Shown here: piece by piece, positions 1-11,364 of the stretch | How positions within the stretch are numbered: position 1 is the first letter of the stretch | How the letters are laid out: every line of letters begins with the position of its first letter | Source: Epinephelus fuscoguttatus | Lineage: Eukaryota > Chordata > Actinopteri > Perciformes > Serranidae | Length of the DNA: 64,000 nucleotides | Reading direction: 5' to 3' | Assembly: GCF_011397635.1 (NCBI RefSeq) | Contig: NC_064759.1 | Coordinates: 11,490,428 to 11,554,427 of the forward strand | Translations under genes and position numbers: made by a program | The notes under the pieces: model-generated | The model's database searches: none | Told to the model about the DNA's origin: nothing | The model's input: only the letters and a program-made list of their open reading frames with translations

Positions 1-1067
1 CACCCTGCAACACTTTTATCACTGCTGTCATTAAAATGCAGTAACAGAGGTACACTGATGCTCTGTGATGCTGGTGGTGTTCCTATATGTAGTTTAGATG
101 ACAAAAACTTTTAATTTTTCTTACTCAAGCTCTGTACTTGTACTTTACTTACATATTTCCATTTTCTGCTAGTCCTACCCCACAACAATTCAGAGGTAAA
201 TATTGTGCTTTTTACTCCACTACATTTATTCGATCAATTTAATTACTAATTAATTTCAAGATTCAGATTAATACAAAAAATAATCAAGAAATTGAAGTGG
301 AAACAGACAACCATTCAACTTCCTCCTTAGCGTTGTTGTTGTATTATTGTCAGCGCTAGCTTCCCCTATCCACGAAAAACTGTAAGCTAAGAAGCTTTTT
401 ATTTTTTTCGTTCTCCTCAGGTTTGGTTGTCTCAGACTGTTTCTTTGAGCCCTGTTTACAGCGACAAATAGGTTTGCCGGTTGTGACAGTGTCACCATGA
501 CAAGCAACAACCTTGAGCTGTTGTCACCAGCTGCAGCTGAACGGGATTTGTGGTGATTTTGATGTTTATTGCGTGTTTGTTCCGTTTTGCTACGCTTAAA
601 AACACAATATAAAAATGTAGTTAACGTCAATGTCACCTTGTGTTTTTTATGTGGTGAAACTTTTATATACAGCTGTGACAAACTCCTTTCACTGTAAGCC
701 TATTAATTTAATATTCACAATGTGTGCTCATGCAAAGCCTGCCTGCCACTGACTTACTTACAGTATTTTTTTAAGCGGGTGAATACTTGAAATATATTAT
801 TGCTTTCGCTGAGCTTAACCTCAAGTCCAGTTTGGGAGTGAAGCCACACAGCACTTGAATCTAAGTCAAGTCCAGTTGACAAATAATTTAATCTGATAAT
901 ACTGTTCCTCTCCTCCAGAAAATAAACACTGACTCTTCTCAGTTTTATTTGAGAATAGGACAGTGTTTTAATGTGCTTAACACACTGTACAGATAGTTGC
1001 CTGATAGAATTGTCAACTTGTTTCAACCCATTTCCATCTTTAGTCTGACAATGCGTCCACTTTAAAG
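1..1067. other. AT-rich intergenic DNA, no gene seen
   Basis: Open frames here (for example 268-681 and 754-1026, minus) have low-complexity, AT-driven translations and no recognisable domain or splice context. I see no RNA gene or clear repeat boundary. Confidence 0.5.
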
Positions 1068-1940
1068 CCGGATTTATACTTCTGCATCAGCTCTACGCAG
1101 AGCCTACACCATAGCCTACGCACATGGCCTACGCCCCCTGGAGAGCATTTATACAGGTGCGGTAGTGTGTCTATGTCACTCTGCAGTTGCACCTCCAAAA
1201 CACTAGTCAGCATCGGGGTTTCTGTGAAGTGCTGTAAAGTTAAGGTGATTCGAAATCACTAAACACACATTAAACATGGCTTAATAGAAACCATTTCAAA
1301 CACAGGTATACTTCACAGCTTCACTATAACTCGCAGCATTCACAGACAAACACCTGTCTTTATCTGGACACATTATCCCCACAAATACAACATGCTAATG
1401 TTGTTAGCACAAGCCTATGGCGTTTTACATTGTATAAATTAGCCTAGCAGCCAGTGGACTTTTCCTTTACTCATATGAAGCCAGGGACAACAGCAACATT
1501 TAACAAAGGTATCGTTACAAAATTCGGCTCCATTACAACTCACAAGGTTCACTGACAAAACTGTCTTATACTAAGCACGTTTTCCAAACAAATATAACAT
1601 GCTAACACTATTAGTACAAGCCTATGGCATTTTACAATGTATAACTTAGCCTAGCAAATAGTAGATATTTCCTCTGCTGATATGACGCCAGGATAAATCA
1701 CACACAAGATTTAAAATGCTATTTTTGTGGAGGCTTTATTGTCTTCACAATTTATTGTTTCTTATCTGTGAAATTAAAGTAAATAAAAGCTTCGTTTCCA
1801 CTGAGGGAAATGGTTTCAGCTTATGAAAATAGACGGAAGGTCTGCGTCTCTGCGACGTGTAGATACATTTGTTAGGAGGTGCACATCGGCCTACGCCGTA
1901 GGGTACAGCGTCGATTCAACACAGGAGTGTAAATCTCGCA
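1068..1940. mobile_element. Non-autonomous DNA transposon-like element with inverted ends
   Basis: The left end (CCGGATTTATACTTCTG) is matched imperfectly by the reverse complement of the right end (GCGAGATTTACACTCCTG). Next to both ends lie several copies of the CCTACGCC/GGCGTAGG motif. No coding capacity is visible. The interior contains a diverged direct duplication: about 1375-1500 and 1585-1695 share AACATGCTAA, CACAAGCCTATGGC and TTAGCCTAGCA in the same order. A fragment of the same interior recurs inverted at 3741-3885. Superfamily is not assigned. Confidence 0.6.
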
Positions 1941-2100
1941 TAACCTATGTCCATGGGGGAGGGGGATTCAATTTTCCCTTAAACAATTGCTAGAGACCAA
2001 CCTATCTACCTGAATGGGTCTGCACCATTGGCACACCAGCATACACCTGTGGCGGCATCAGGGGGAAACATGGCTGGGCAGCAATGTAGGTTAAGGGGGT

Positions 2101-3260
2101 TTAAGGACAACTTCGGTATTTTTCAACCTGGGCTCTATTTCCCCGTGTGTATGTGTGCATATGATTCATGGGTACCACTCGTTCTAAAATTGGTTCAGTA
2201 TTGAGCCACGAAACAAGCTAAAATGGTAATGGGGCCAAATGCGTCCCGTATAAAAGTGCTTTTTTTCGCCACTGACCGGTTCAGATCGCCAGTGCTATCT
2301 CTGTAAATAGCATATTGTAGCGGCCCTGGGGCAGTGGTGAGTGTGAATGAGTGGAGTCAGCTGTCAGTCAGTGTTGGAGCAGAGAGGGGGATGGCGTCCC
2401 TGCTCGATACTGTAAGTGAGTATGTGTGTGTGAAGTGTGTGTTTTTTCGCCACTGACCAGTTCAGATCACCAGTGCTATCTCTGTAAATAGCATGCTAAC
2501 TTAGCCTTTCCCTTACCTCTGGGCTGTGTGATGTCACGAGCTTTGCTCCACTGTGTCTGTAGCTCTCTCTACTCGTGGGACAGCCGTTTTCTTGAGGAAG
2601 AGGTGTTTCGGGATTGGATGTCTTCTCTTCTTCGGCTGGCAGTAGTCATCTTGGGAGAAGTGAGCACTGCAGACCCGATGGCCTGCAAGGCGCAGTGTTT
2701 GGACAGGAGTGTTAGCATCCATTTGTAGCACAACTAGCCACAACTTCAGCATCTCGCCATCCGACAAAGGCAGCCTGTGAAAGCTGTACGGAGTGTTGCG
2801 CGACATGCTCTTCTTGCGTTTGGGAAAAAGGCCCATTTATATGAGCACTCCAAAAACTCCGGTAACACTCCAGGGGGTAGCACGTAAAAGACTCCGTCCT
2901 CTGACTCTTCTAGCGTAACACACACATCATACACACATACTCATTTACATTGCCAAGCGGGGCCGCCTTTCGCCTCTCTGCTCCAACACTGACTGACAGC
3001 TGACTCCACTCATTCACACTCACCACTGCCCCAGGGCCGCTGCAATATGCTATCTACAGAGATAGCACTGGAGATCTGAACCGGTCAGTGGCGAAAAAAA
3101 GCACTTTTATACGGGACGCATTTGCCCCCATTACCGTTTTAGCTCGTTTTGCGGCTCAATACTGAACCAATTTTAGAACAAGTGGTACCCATGAATCATA
3201 TGCACACATACACATGGGGAAATAGAGCCCAGGTTGAAAAATACCGAAGTTGTCCTTTAA
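2101..3260 (-). mobile_element. Kolobok-like DNA transposon with about 290-bp inverted repeats
   Basis: The two ends are long inverted repeats: about 2105-2390 reads as the reverse complement of about 2960-3256, starting GGACAACTTCGG on each side. TTAA lies at or within one base of both outer edges (2101-2104 and 3257-3260). The interior encodes a broken THAP-type zinc-finger domain on the minus strand. THAP plus TTAA target sites is the known combination of Kolobok elements; P elements also carry THAP but make 8-bp duplications. A 50-bp stretch of the left arm (2266-2312) is repeated at 2442-2495. Confidence 0.65.
2534..2934 (-). pseudogene. THAP-domain remnant of transposon protein, frameshifted
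   Basis: The minus frame at 2836-2534 shows the core of a THAP DNA-binding zinc finger: FHRLP, a tryptophan in LKLWLVVL, the CSAHF metal-binding motif (Cys-x2-His) and a closing KKTAVPRV that corresponds to the AVPxxF box. The amino-terminal cysteine segment (ECSYKWAFFPNA) lies in a different frame at 2934-2746, so a frameshift near 2815 separates the two halves. No transposase catalytic region follows. The fragment lies between the long inverted repeats of the surrounding element, so it is almost certainly the DNA-binding end of its lost transposase, not a host THAP gene. Confidence 0.6.
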
Positions 3261-3261
3261 A

Positions 3262-3425
3262 TTCCGAGTCCATGACAAAATGGAAGACTATTTTGAAAAC
3301 AGACAATGCATGTAACAGGCTGAAGTTGACACGGCGTCCCAAAATGTCACCGTCATACCTCGATGTACAACGTCCATGACCAAACGGAGATATGTGACGA
3401 GGTTGGAGAATGTGTTGATGTATAC
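3262..3425. repeat. Dispersed repeat fragment (family also at 24.2-24.6 kb)
   Basis: The segment GTCCATGACCAAA...TATGTGACGAGGTT...GAGAATGTGTTG at 3374-3418 recurs in the same orientation at about 24593-24643. It starts right at the edge of the THAP element. Confidence 0.5.
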
Positions 3426-3740
3426 ATCGCCATGACCACATGGCCTGTCCAAACAAATTAAGGTAGACTGATTAAACAGAGAACTGATGAATGTCAGGCT
3501 CAGGCTTAGATAAAATAACATTGTGGACATCACTGTCCATGCAGGCGATTATATGTCAACTAGGAACGCTACCATGGCTTTCACCCTGCAGGCTGACGCT
3601 GATGTTTGTTTTGTCAGCTGACAATTACGTGGCTGCTGCTGCTGGCTGGCAGCTTATACTCCATTTGAACAGTTCTCCCAGCCCTGACCGTTACATGTTA
3701 AGCAGAGGATCAGCGCACTGAAATGAAAACCGACCCAATC

Positions 3741-3885
3741 TTGGAAAACCTGTTAAGTATAAGACAGTTGTTTTGTCAGTGAACCTTGTGAGTTGCAATG
3801 GGAGCCGAATTTTTTAAATGTTAGCTTTGTTAAATGTTGCTGTTGTGCCTGGTTTCATATAAACAAAGGAAAAGTCCACTGCTGC
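3741..3885 (-). repeat. Inverted copy of interior of the 1068-1940 element
   Basis: Read on the minus strand, this stretch matches about 1453-1597. Shared blocks in order are GTGGACTTTTCCTTT, ACAACAGCAACATTTAAC, ATTCGGCTCC, CAACTCACAAGGTTCACTG and ACTGTCTTATACT. Confidence 0.65.
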
Positions 3886-4412
3886 CATGTAACAGTCAGG
3901 GCCGGGAGATCTAAAACAAACTACGATGTCTGGCGGTATTGGGAGGACGTCAGTAGCAGCGTCTGTCTTGTTATTATGACTCTTGATTGGTTCTGGCACG
4001 CCGCTTGACAGCAGCATTAGTCCTGCCCATGGCGCTGATTGGCTAATTGAGTCTCAGCACGTTGCTCGTTGGTTGTTTTTTATTTTAACCGAGAAAGCAC
4101 TGTTTCATGTCACGATCCAGACGAATCAACTCGGACTTTGTGGCGTTTGAGGATTCAGAGGTCTAGACCCAGACAATACAGACGGCAGGACATCGTGCAG
4201 ATGCCTGATAAATGATTATGTTTTGTAGTGAGTGATTTGTTCGCATCATCGTTCTACAGTAAATATTGTTGATCTGTATTCCCTGCAGATACGTGTGTGC
4301 GCGTGTTTGGGTGTGTGTGTGGGAGTGTGTATTTGCTGGTGGAAGGTGGTTGTCTTTATTTGGACACCTGTGTGACCAACACCAGTCACTGCCCCTGGAG
4401 ATGGAAATGGAT

Positions 4413-4447
<35 letters not shown>

Positions 4448-4840
4448 AGGTGTGTGTGTTGGGGTCGGGTATGTGTGGTGGTTTTGTATGTGTCCATGTG
4501 TGTTAATGTGGTAGTTTGTGTTTCTATTGGTCCATTAAAGTGAACAACACAGGATGTCTGTCAGTTTGAAACATCGCAGGGGACAGAGTGTGTTATCCTG
4601 AGGCCCCAAAGGTATTTCCGTGTGTGTGTGTTTGTGGTGTGTGTGTGTGTGTGTGTATGTGTGTGAGTGGTGCACAGAGGCGTGACTGAGCCAGAGGCAA
4701 AGGAAGGTCACCTCACGTGCACGGCTCAGTGGAACAGCGCCTGGTGACTGTGCACGAGGAGCCAAGCACCAGCAGTCTCCCAAGGACAACAAAGTGCTTA
4801 TCCAGGAGAAAAAAAAGAAGAAGGCTGTAGAGCTCTCTGA

Positions 4841-4904
<64 letters not shown>

Positions 4905-5669
4905 CAGTACTCAGTATATGCTCATATGCATTAATATAAACAGAAAGAAGCCTCTTTACTCTTTATGTCTCACAGTATCTGTCACTGTGTCTCTGCCACT
5001 CACACATCTACAGCCACGTATCTGTCTTCATCCTGCTATTGAGACAAGTCATCTATCTGGGCTCTGTGTCCCTGCTGCAATGTCAACAACACGTTTGCTT
5101 TGCACATTTAATACAGTGAAATGATTTTAATGGAGCTTCATTACAGACTGTCGGAGGAATCTGTTGCACAGGCCCTTTTTCACAGAAGACCTTTTGACAC
5201 GTCGCAGTCGTAGAAGCACAGGTGTGAATAATAAAATTAATGATGGCTGAATTCCATTTAGCGGCTTCAGTTTGAGGGTCCTGGTATTGTGCATGCTGGC
5301 TCACTGTCACTGTCATGGCTCGCTGGGACTCGAATGGGACTTGAATAGAACGGAGCCATTGTTAATGTTATTAGTAACACCTGTGCTTTTTCCTCCTATA
5401 GGTGCTGTGATGAAAGGTCTGTTGACTCGAGGCTACCAACTGTGAGCAGTGCGAGCTGAGGGGTCTTTGCTGTATCACATACGTCTTTCTTTCACTCTTT
5501 GTGTGAATAAGGGCAAAAAAAATCCCCAGTACAGGAAGCTTACCCATAATAAAGTTCAGAGCCACTAGGTCAGAAGGTTTGAAGTTATAAAGCAGGTTTT
5601 GATGACCTGAGCAGTGCTGGGATCATGAGTCCAGGTCCCCTCAAACACTCTCCCACCTCAGCCCAGTCA
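3886..5669. repeat. Gene-free stretch with TG and CA microsatellites
   Basis: Contains (GT)n at 4416-4445, an interrupted TG tract at 4619-4666 and a 62-bp pure CA tract at 4842-4903. ATTGG boxes at about 3985, 4039 and 4070 are present, but with no exon or TSS evidence I do not call a promoter. Cys-Val or His-Thr open frames over these tracts are artefacts. Confidence 0.75.
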
Positions 5670-6963
5670 CCAGAAGAAAATGTTGGCATTGTATATTTCT
5701 GCAGCTATAAATAAGTTAAATTTGTACATATCATATCACTGTTTTTAAAGTCATGGTGAGATGGAGGGGATTTTGGATGGTTGGACACTGGCGAGACGCC
5801 TGCCAAGATGCAGACCACTGCGGACTACTGTTCGAGACCAACAAATAACAAAACCGCTAGTCATTTAGCGATTACAGTTTTTCAGCGCCCACATGTGGGT
5901 ATTTTTAGGGGCAGGTCATTGTGTTTCCTGCGGCTTTCCAGCGCCCACACACGGGTGTTTTAGGGGCCCCTCATTGTGTTCCCTACGGCCTTTTAGTGCC
6001 CACACATGGGCATTTTTTGGGGGCTCGTCACTGTGTTTCCTGCGGCTTTTGAGCAACCACACATAAATATTTTTTGGCGCCTGTCACTGTGTTTCCTACG
6101 GCTTTTCAGCAACTACACATAAATATTTTTAGGGGCCTGTCACTGTGTTTTCGATGGTTTTTCAGCAACCACACAAATATTTCTAGGTGCCCGTCACTGT
6201 GTTTCCTACAGCTTTTCAGCATCAGACATGAATATTTTTAGGGGCCCGTCACTGTGTTTCCTACGGCTTTTCAGCAACTACACATGAATATTTTTAGGGG
6301 TCTGTCACTGTGTTTCCTGCGGCTTTTGAGCAACCACACATGAATATTTTTAGGGGCCCGTCACTGTGTTTCCTACGGCTTTTCAGCAACTACACATGAA
6401 TATTTTTAGGGGCCCGTCACTGTGTTTCCTACAGCTTTTCAGCAACTGCACATGAATATTTTTAGGGGTCTGTCACTGTGTTTCCGACGGTTTTTCAGCA
6501 TCAGACATGAATATTTTTAGGGGCCCGTCACTGTGTTTCCTACGGCTTTTCAGCAACTACACATGAATATTTTTAGGGGCCTGTCACTGTGTTTTCGATG
6601 GTTTTTCAGCAACCACACAAATATTTCTAGGTGCCCGTCACTGTGTTTCCTACAGCTTTTCAGTGCCCACACATGGGTATTTTTTAGTGACCTGTCGCTT
6701 CCAGCGGGGATAGTTCCACAAAACGTTGTTTTTTACCAAGACCGCTGCTTTTCCAGCTAGGATTGTGCTCCCAAAGCCAGGTATTTTAAACCAAAACATG
6801 ACTTTTTCTAACCATAACCAATTGGTTTTTTGTGCCTAAACTTAACCACACATTAATCACATCATTGTTGAAATGTAAAATTTTAAGATATCCGCTACAT
6901 AATAATTTGCAAATGTATGCAGAATGTAGAAATGTACAATGCCAACATTTTTTTCTGGCAATT
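5670..6963. mobile_element. Element with inverted ends carrying a 56-bp minisatellite
   Basis: The left end (CCAGAAGAAAATGTTGGCAT from 5670, continuing TGTATATTTCT) is matched by the reverse complement of 6930-6961 (CCAGAAAAAAATGTTGGCAT, continuing TGTACATTTCT). The match is about 31 bp with two differences. Between them are the minisatellite (5860-6715) and about 200 bp of unique sequence. No coding capacity. The same end motif is found alone at 9033-9062 and beside the second minisatellite at 14433-14462. Confidence 0.6.
5860..6715. repeat. Minisatellite, about 15 copies of a 54-57 bp unit
   Basis: The anchor GTCACTGTGTTTCC (or a variant) recurs at 5915, 5970, 6027, 6083, 6139, 6193, 6248, 6304, 6360, 6416, 6472, 6527, 6583, 6637 and 6693, a modal spacing of 56 bp. 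Other constant parts of the unit are CGGCTTTTCAGCAACTACAC and GAATATTTTTAGGGG. The outermost units are more diverged than the inner ones. Confidence 0.95.
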
Positions 6964-6984
6964 GGGTTTTGGCGTTTGTAGCAT

Positions 6985-7198
6985 CAGCTCTCTCTTAACT
7001 TCAAATCCCGCTTCAAAACTCACCTCTTTCAAATAGCCAGTTCAGTTTGACTCCCGTCTGTCTTGCCACACACACCCAATATTTACACAGAATTTTTTCA
7101 CTATAAACTTGTTTTGCTGAATATTTATAATCTACTGACGCTTGGTGACCTTGAGTGTCATGAAAGGCGCCTATAAATAAAATGTATTATTATAATCA
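6985..7198 (+). mobile_element. L2-type LINE 3' end
   Basis: Contains the end of a reverse-transcriptase ORF (AAATCCCGCTTCAAAACTCA, read as Lys-Ser-Arg-Phe-Lys-Thr-His) followed by a short 3' UTR. The stretch GTCATGAAAGGCGCCTATAA with an ATAAAATGTATTATTATA tail is the usual 3' end of fish L2-like LINEs. 5' truncated. Confidence 0.7.
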
Positions 7199-7599
7199 GC
7201 CTGTAAAATATCCAACGTTGGTTAGCTTTTTCTCTTTTCCAAAGTTTGTGCAGGTACCTATAGCCAATGTTTGGATAAAATGACCTCAGTGTTGTCAGTG
7301 ATAACAGGTCTTAAGACTCTAAATATATCTTGTTCATAATTGGACAGGAGGTCCAGCAAGTGCTCACAGTAAATGACAAAGATGTAACTGATTTCCCTTG
7401 TCTCACAATAATTCTATATCTTGTTAGCGTTGCCACCAGGCACCATAGTTTGTTTAAAAAAACAAAACGTATGCATTAGTAAAAGTCTCAGTCATGCCAC
7501 CCATGAAACATAGACCAAGGCTTTTAGGGATGCATTAAACATCTCCACCTCCATACTCTTTTTCAGTAAGTATAGGTGTCATATAACAACTTTCTATTT

Positions 7600-7769
7600 C
7601 CGTGCGGAACCTTGTTTTGTACAGTAAGTGGAGCTGTCCATTGCCTGCAACCCTCTTCACTCTCCTCTCTGCCATCGGTGGTTCAGCTGTTGTTTCTCAT
7701 TATAAAAACCACCTTATTGTGTTTCTTATTATCCCAAGCTGCTCCAAGCAACCAGTATACTGTGTGCAT

Positions 7770-7811
<42 letters not shown>

Positions 7812-8380
7812 CTGTACAGTAGCTGCCAAATGGAGTCTTTATTTGCCTCCAACCTTCTCCCTCTCTCTACTCAGGTGTTTGTCTCTTCTGTCCCCTCATT
7901 ATAAAAACCACTTTACCCCCTTCTCCCCTCTCTCTTCTTCCCATCACTCTCTTTCTTCCCCCCCTTACTCCCCTTCGCCTCTTCTCTCAACCTCGTCTTC
8001 ATCACTACCCTTCCCCCTCCTCCCCCTTTCTCTTTACCTTTCTCTCACTCATTATCCAACAGCTTGAAGCAACCAGTCAGCCATATGTGAGTGAAAACTG
8101 CCACCTCACACTGTTAGCTTGTATTATATCGAGGCTGCTCTGTGCCTTAAACTTTGCCCTAAACCTTTGGCTATTTCTGTTCTTTTAAACAGTAAAACTA
8201 ATTAAGCGAGCAGCTCGCAGCCAGCGTTCAACCATATGTGAATCTATCTCGTAACTCTACCTAAATTCCTGTTTGCCTTGAAATCTTTTCTATTGTGTTT
8301 TTTTTTTTTTTTTAATCTCAGTGTTACTAATTAGTGAAGGAGCTCGCCATCAGCCATGTGTGAAGCTTGTTTGGTAGCCT
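7600..8380. repeat. Local duplications, TG microsatellite and pyrimidine-rich tract
   Basis: Two diverged copies of a block sharing CATTATAAAAACCAC (7698 and 7898) and AAGCAACCAGT (7746 and 8069) flank a (TG)n tract at 7772-7807. A pyrimidine-rich run covers about 7905-8050. A further tandem pair shares AACTAATTA..GAGC.GCTCGC and CCATATGTGA at about 8195-8240 and 8328-8365. The plus-strand open frame at 7576-8067 is a product of this composition. Confidence 0.6.
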
Positions 8381-8589
8381 TGTTTGTACTGAAACTGAGT
8401 TGGCCACGAGCTATCTCTGGCCTGTCCCTCATTAAGGGATACCATTTTAAGTTGGGCATTTTTACATGTGATTTTTTTTTTTACTTTTACTTTTACTACG
8501 TCTTTCAATTTGTTGTTTTGGTTTTACAGCACAAAACTTGGTTCACGCTGACCACTTTCATCACTTCTAATAAGCCCATTATACTGTAT

Positions 8590-8905
8590 GCACTTGTATA
8601 TTGCTTTTCTTGTCTTCCAACCACTCAAAGCTCTTTTACACTACAACTCACATTCATCCATTCACAAACACACACACTCATACACTGGTGGCCGAGGCTA
8701 CCATACATGGTGCCACCTGCTCCTCAGTAACCATTCACACGCACTCACACTCCAATGAAACAGCCATCAGGAGCAATTTGGGGTTCAGTATCTTGCCCAA
8801 GGATACTGAAACATGCGGACTGGACTGAAGGAGCCGTGGATCAAACCGCCAATCTTATGATTAGTGGACGACCTGCTCTACCCCCTGAGCCACAGCCATT
8901 CACAC
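8590..8905 (-). mobile_element. tRNA-derived SINE
   Basis: On the minus strand the head (about 8897-8835) has an RNA polymerase III A box (TGGCTCAGGGGGTAGAGC) and, about 35 bp downstream, a B box (GGTTTGATCC). This promoter layout comes from a tRNA. The body runs on to about 8590. It cannot be a functional tRNA because the stems are degenerate. Confidence 0.75.
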
Positions 8906-9032
8906 ATAAACACAATTAGCAACTAGCTGGTGAACAAAGGTTTAGCGATTAATGCGGCACATATGATGACAAAATATGCTTATATACAGTGTCACTTCAC
9001 AAACAAATGAAATGTACAGATTTAATGTATCC

Positions 9033-9062
9033 ATGGTTTGCCAAAATGTACAAAGCCAACAT
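9033..9062. repeat. Solo copy of the minisatellite-element end motif
   Basis: AAATGTACAAAGCCAACATT followed by TTCTG matches the right end of the 5670-6963 element with few differences. No partner end or array was found nearby. Confidence 0.4.
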
Positions 9063-9354
9063 TTTCTGTTGGTGATGGATAATGGTCCTTTATGTACTTC
9101 AAAACACAATTGTGGCTGCTCTCAGTCGATCACTTAGAACGTGTAGAAGACAACAGGCTTCTATCATTGATTGATCTTTAATTCAGATTTGACAGTTTGT
9201 CCTCTGACAGAGTCACTCAAGTGAAACTGTCATTCAGTTCACTTCGACGCAGGTTAACAAGATGATTCTATTTCTTAAACAAGCAAGTCAGCAGTCTTTG
9301 TAAAAGTCCTCTCCACAACGATGACAACGCTATAATTCACTTCCTGTGTCCCAG

Positions 9355-9560
9355 AGGGTCAAGCGTGACTCGATCCAATCAGAAACCATGCCAATTAGAC
9401 GCCTCAACTGGCACTTAATTACCACTCTGAAGAGGCTGATGGGCCATTAATTAGCAGGACATTAACGGGACTGATTGTTCATTAACAGCAGAGCATATTA
9501 GAGGAGATAAGACCCGATTGTAATGGACTCTAGTGGAGGAGAGAAAGGCTGAAGCTGTCT
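9355..9560. promoter_or_regulatory. Candidate conserved non-coding element or enhancer
   Basis: A non-repetitive block with unusually dense homeodomain-type motifs: CAATTAG (9391), CTTAATTACC (9413), CATTAATTAGC (9446), CATTAACGGG (9461) and TTCATTAACAG (9479). It also has CCAATCAG and GATAAGA. It has no microsatellite or transposon signature, unlike its surroundings. Conservation cannot be judged from one sequence. Confidence 0.3.
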
Positions 9561-11179
9561 CCAATAGAATTAGATGACCTGGTACAGCAGTCAAGTCTGG
9601 GATAATAATGTTAACAATGGCCATTAAAGGGGAATACCACTTTTAATGTTGGAGTATGTCACTCATATGGCCGAGGTCTGTATTAGCGCGTGTTACCCCC
9701 TTGTAGTTAGGAGAGACACATCATCTCAACAAGCAGTTGCAGGGTGTTGAAGGTAGCTAATTACCTCAGCATAGCAGAGTGATGTTGCAAACACAACAGA
9801 TCCATTGTCACTATACTGGAGTTAGGAGAAGGTCATCTGGGCCATTTTGCTTTGAGAAGCATAACAAGAATATTTCAACTTGTTTCTGGTGGCAAAAACA
9901 CTCAAAAATCAGTGTCTTTATCCTAAAACAGGAGAGAGTAAGGTAGGTGCTGCACTGGAATAAAAAGAGCCTCTTCTTGGTGGGCATTTTGACAGGTCAT
10001 GGTAAGAAACAAACAGCTGGATTTAATAACATTAAAGGTGGCTGCGTTCCATTTAGGGGAGGCCCTGACACTGTGCATGCTGGCTCACTGGAGTAGCCAG
10101 TATCATCCCACTGCAGAGCCAGAGAGTTTTTTGCAGAGCTGTTTAAGACATTTAAGTTTCAGAGCCACCGTTTTGGACGTGTATGCATGAAAATCAGAGC
10201 CACCATTTTAGACATGCAACGTTCAACTAGCTAGCTAGCTATACCAGCACTAACAGAATATAGTAACTTCAAATACTGCTCATTTTAGAAGGACTACCGC
10301 AAGAAAACGTCAGTGACAATTAACAGACAATAAATCGTTTGTTTCTGGCTGACAGCATTAGCTAGTGGAGCTAGCACGCTAGCTAAGTTAGCTGACAGAT
10401 TGTCTATTTTCATTTCAAAATGTAGATTAAAAATATTCCCAACTGTTGATGTCGAGGGTTAATGTTAGAATTGATGGTCAGGAGGGTAGGGGCATGAAAC
10501 CCCTGCAATTAAAAATGGCTCCACATCCAGGGTGGACAGTGTGTGGACACTGGAGGAAAGTACACAGAACTCGCCAACATCCCGCCCTTCCTCTGGTTCT
10601 TCTAGTGGCGGAGTATATCTATATATATGGATATAAATGTTATATTTCAAGTTGTGGTGTACACATGTAGAACCAAAAAGGGCGACAGTTGGGAGCATCA
10701 CACTCACACCCACCAGGGGGCGGGTCGACACTGAGATTAAAGGTTTGGTTTTGGCCGTCCTGATCTATCTTGGCCCGGTCTGTGTCAGTCCGCTGTAGAG
10801 GTTCCCTGGGGAAGGAATGTTCTAACATCTCTGACTCTTCATTTCACGCTTCATTTACCATCACACTCTCCCAAAACACTAACTGTGCATCTGAGTGTGT
10901 GTGCGTGTGAGTGTGTGCTTGAGGTCGTTTTTTCTCTCCATATATATGTATATGCTTTGTCTCACTCTTCCTCTTACAAAAGCAAAAACATATATACATA
11001 TGCAGACACAAAGTACACACAGACACACACGTGCTAAAAAGGTAAATGATAGTGAACGGGAGACCAGCTCATATCTGCTGGAGTCAATAGGTACTGTGCT
11101 GTTCTCCAAGGGCAAGCAGAGCGTAAGGCAGAATGGACCAGAGCTCTTATGCGCAGTGATATGGATGGATGAAAGGCTT

Positions 11180-11221
<42 letters not shown>

Positions 11222-11327
11222 TTACTGCATGTCTCCTAGCTATATTCATACATTGGATACACCGCAGAGAGAGGAAAGAGGTAATTGCATTGACTTTAGA
11301 AGTAAAACAACAGTTACAGGCTTAGTG

Positions 11328-11364
<37 letters not shown>

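Noticed and set aside
4246..4898. Open frames rich in Cys-Val or His-Thr
   Set aside because: They are translations of TG/CA microsatellites, as are those at 7576-7904, 10879-11363 and 54588-54854.
7576..8067. 163-codon plus-strand frame ending in Ser/Pro/Leu-rich sequence
   Set aside because: It spans a TG tract and a pyrimidine-rich run, has no domain, and codon usage follows base composition.
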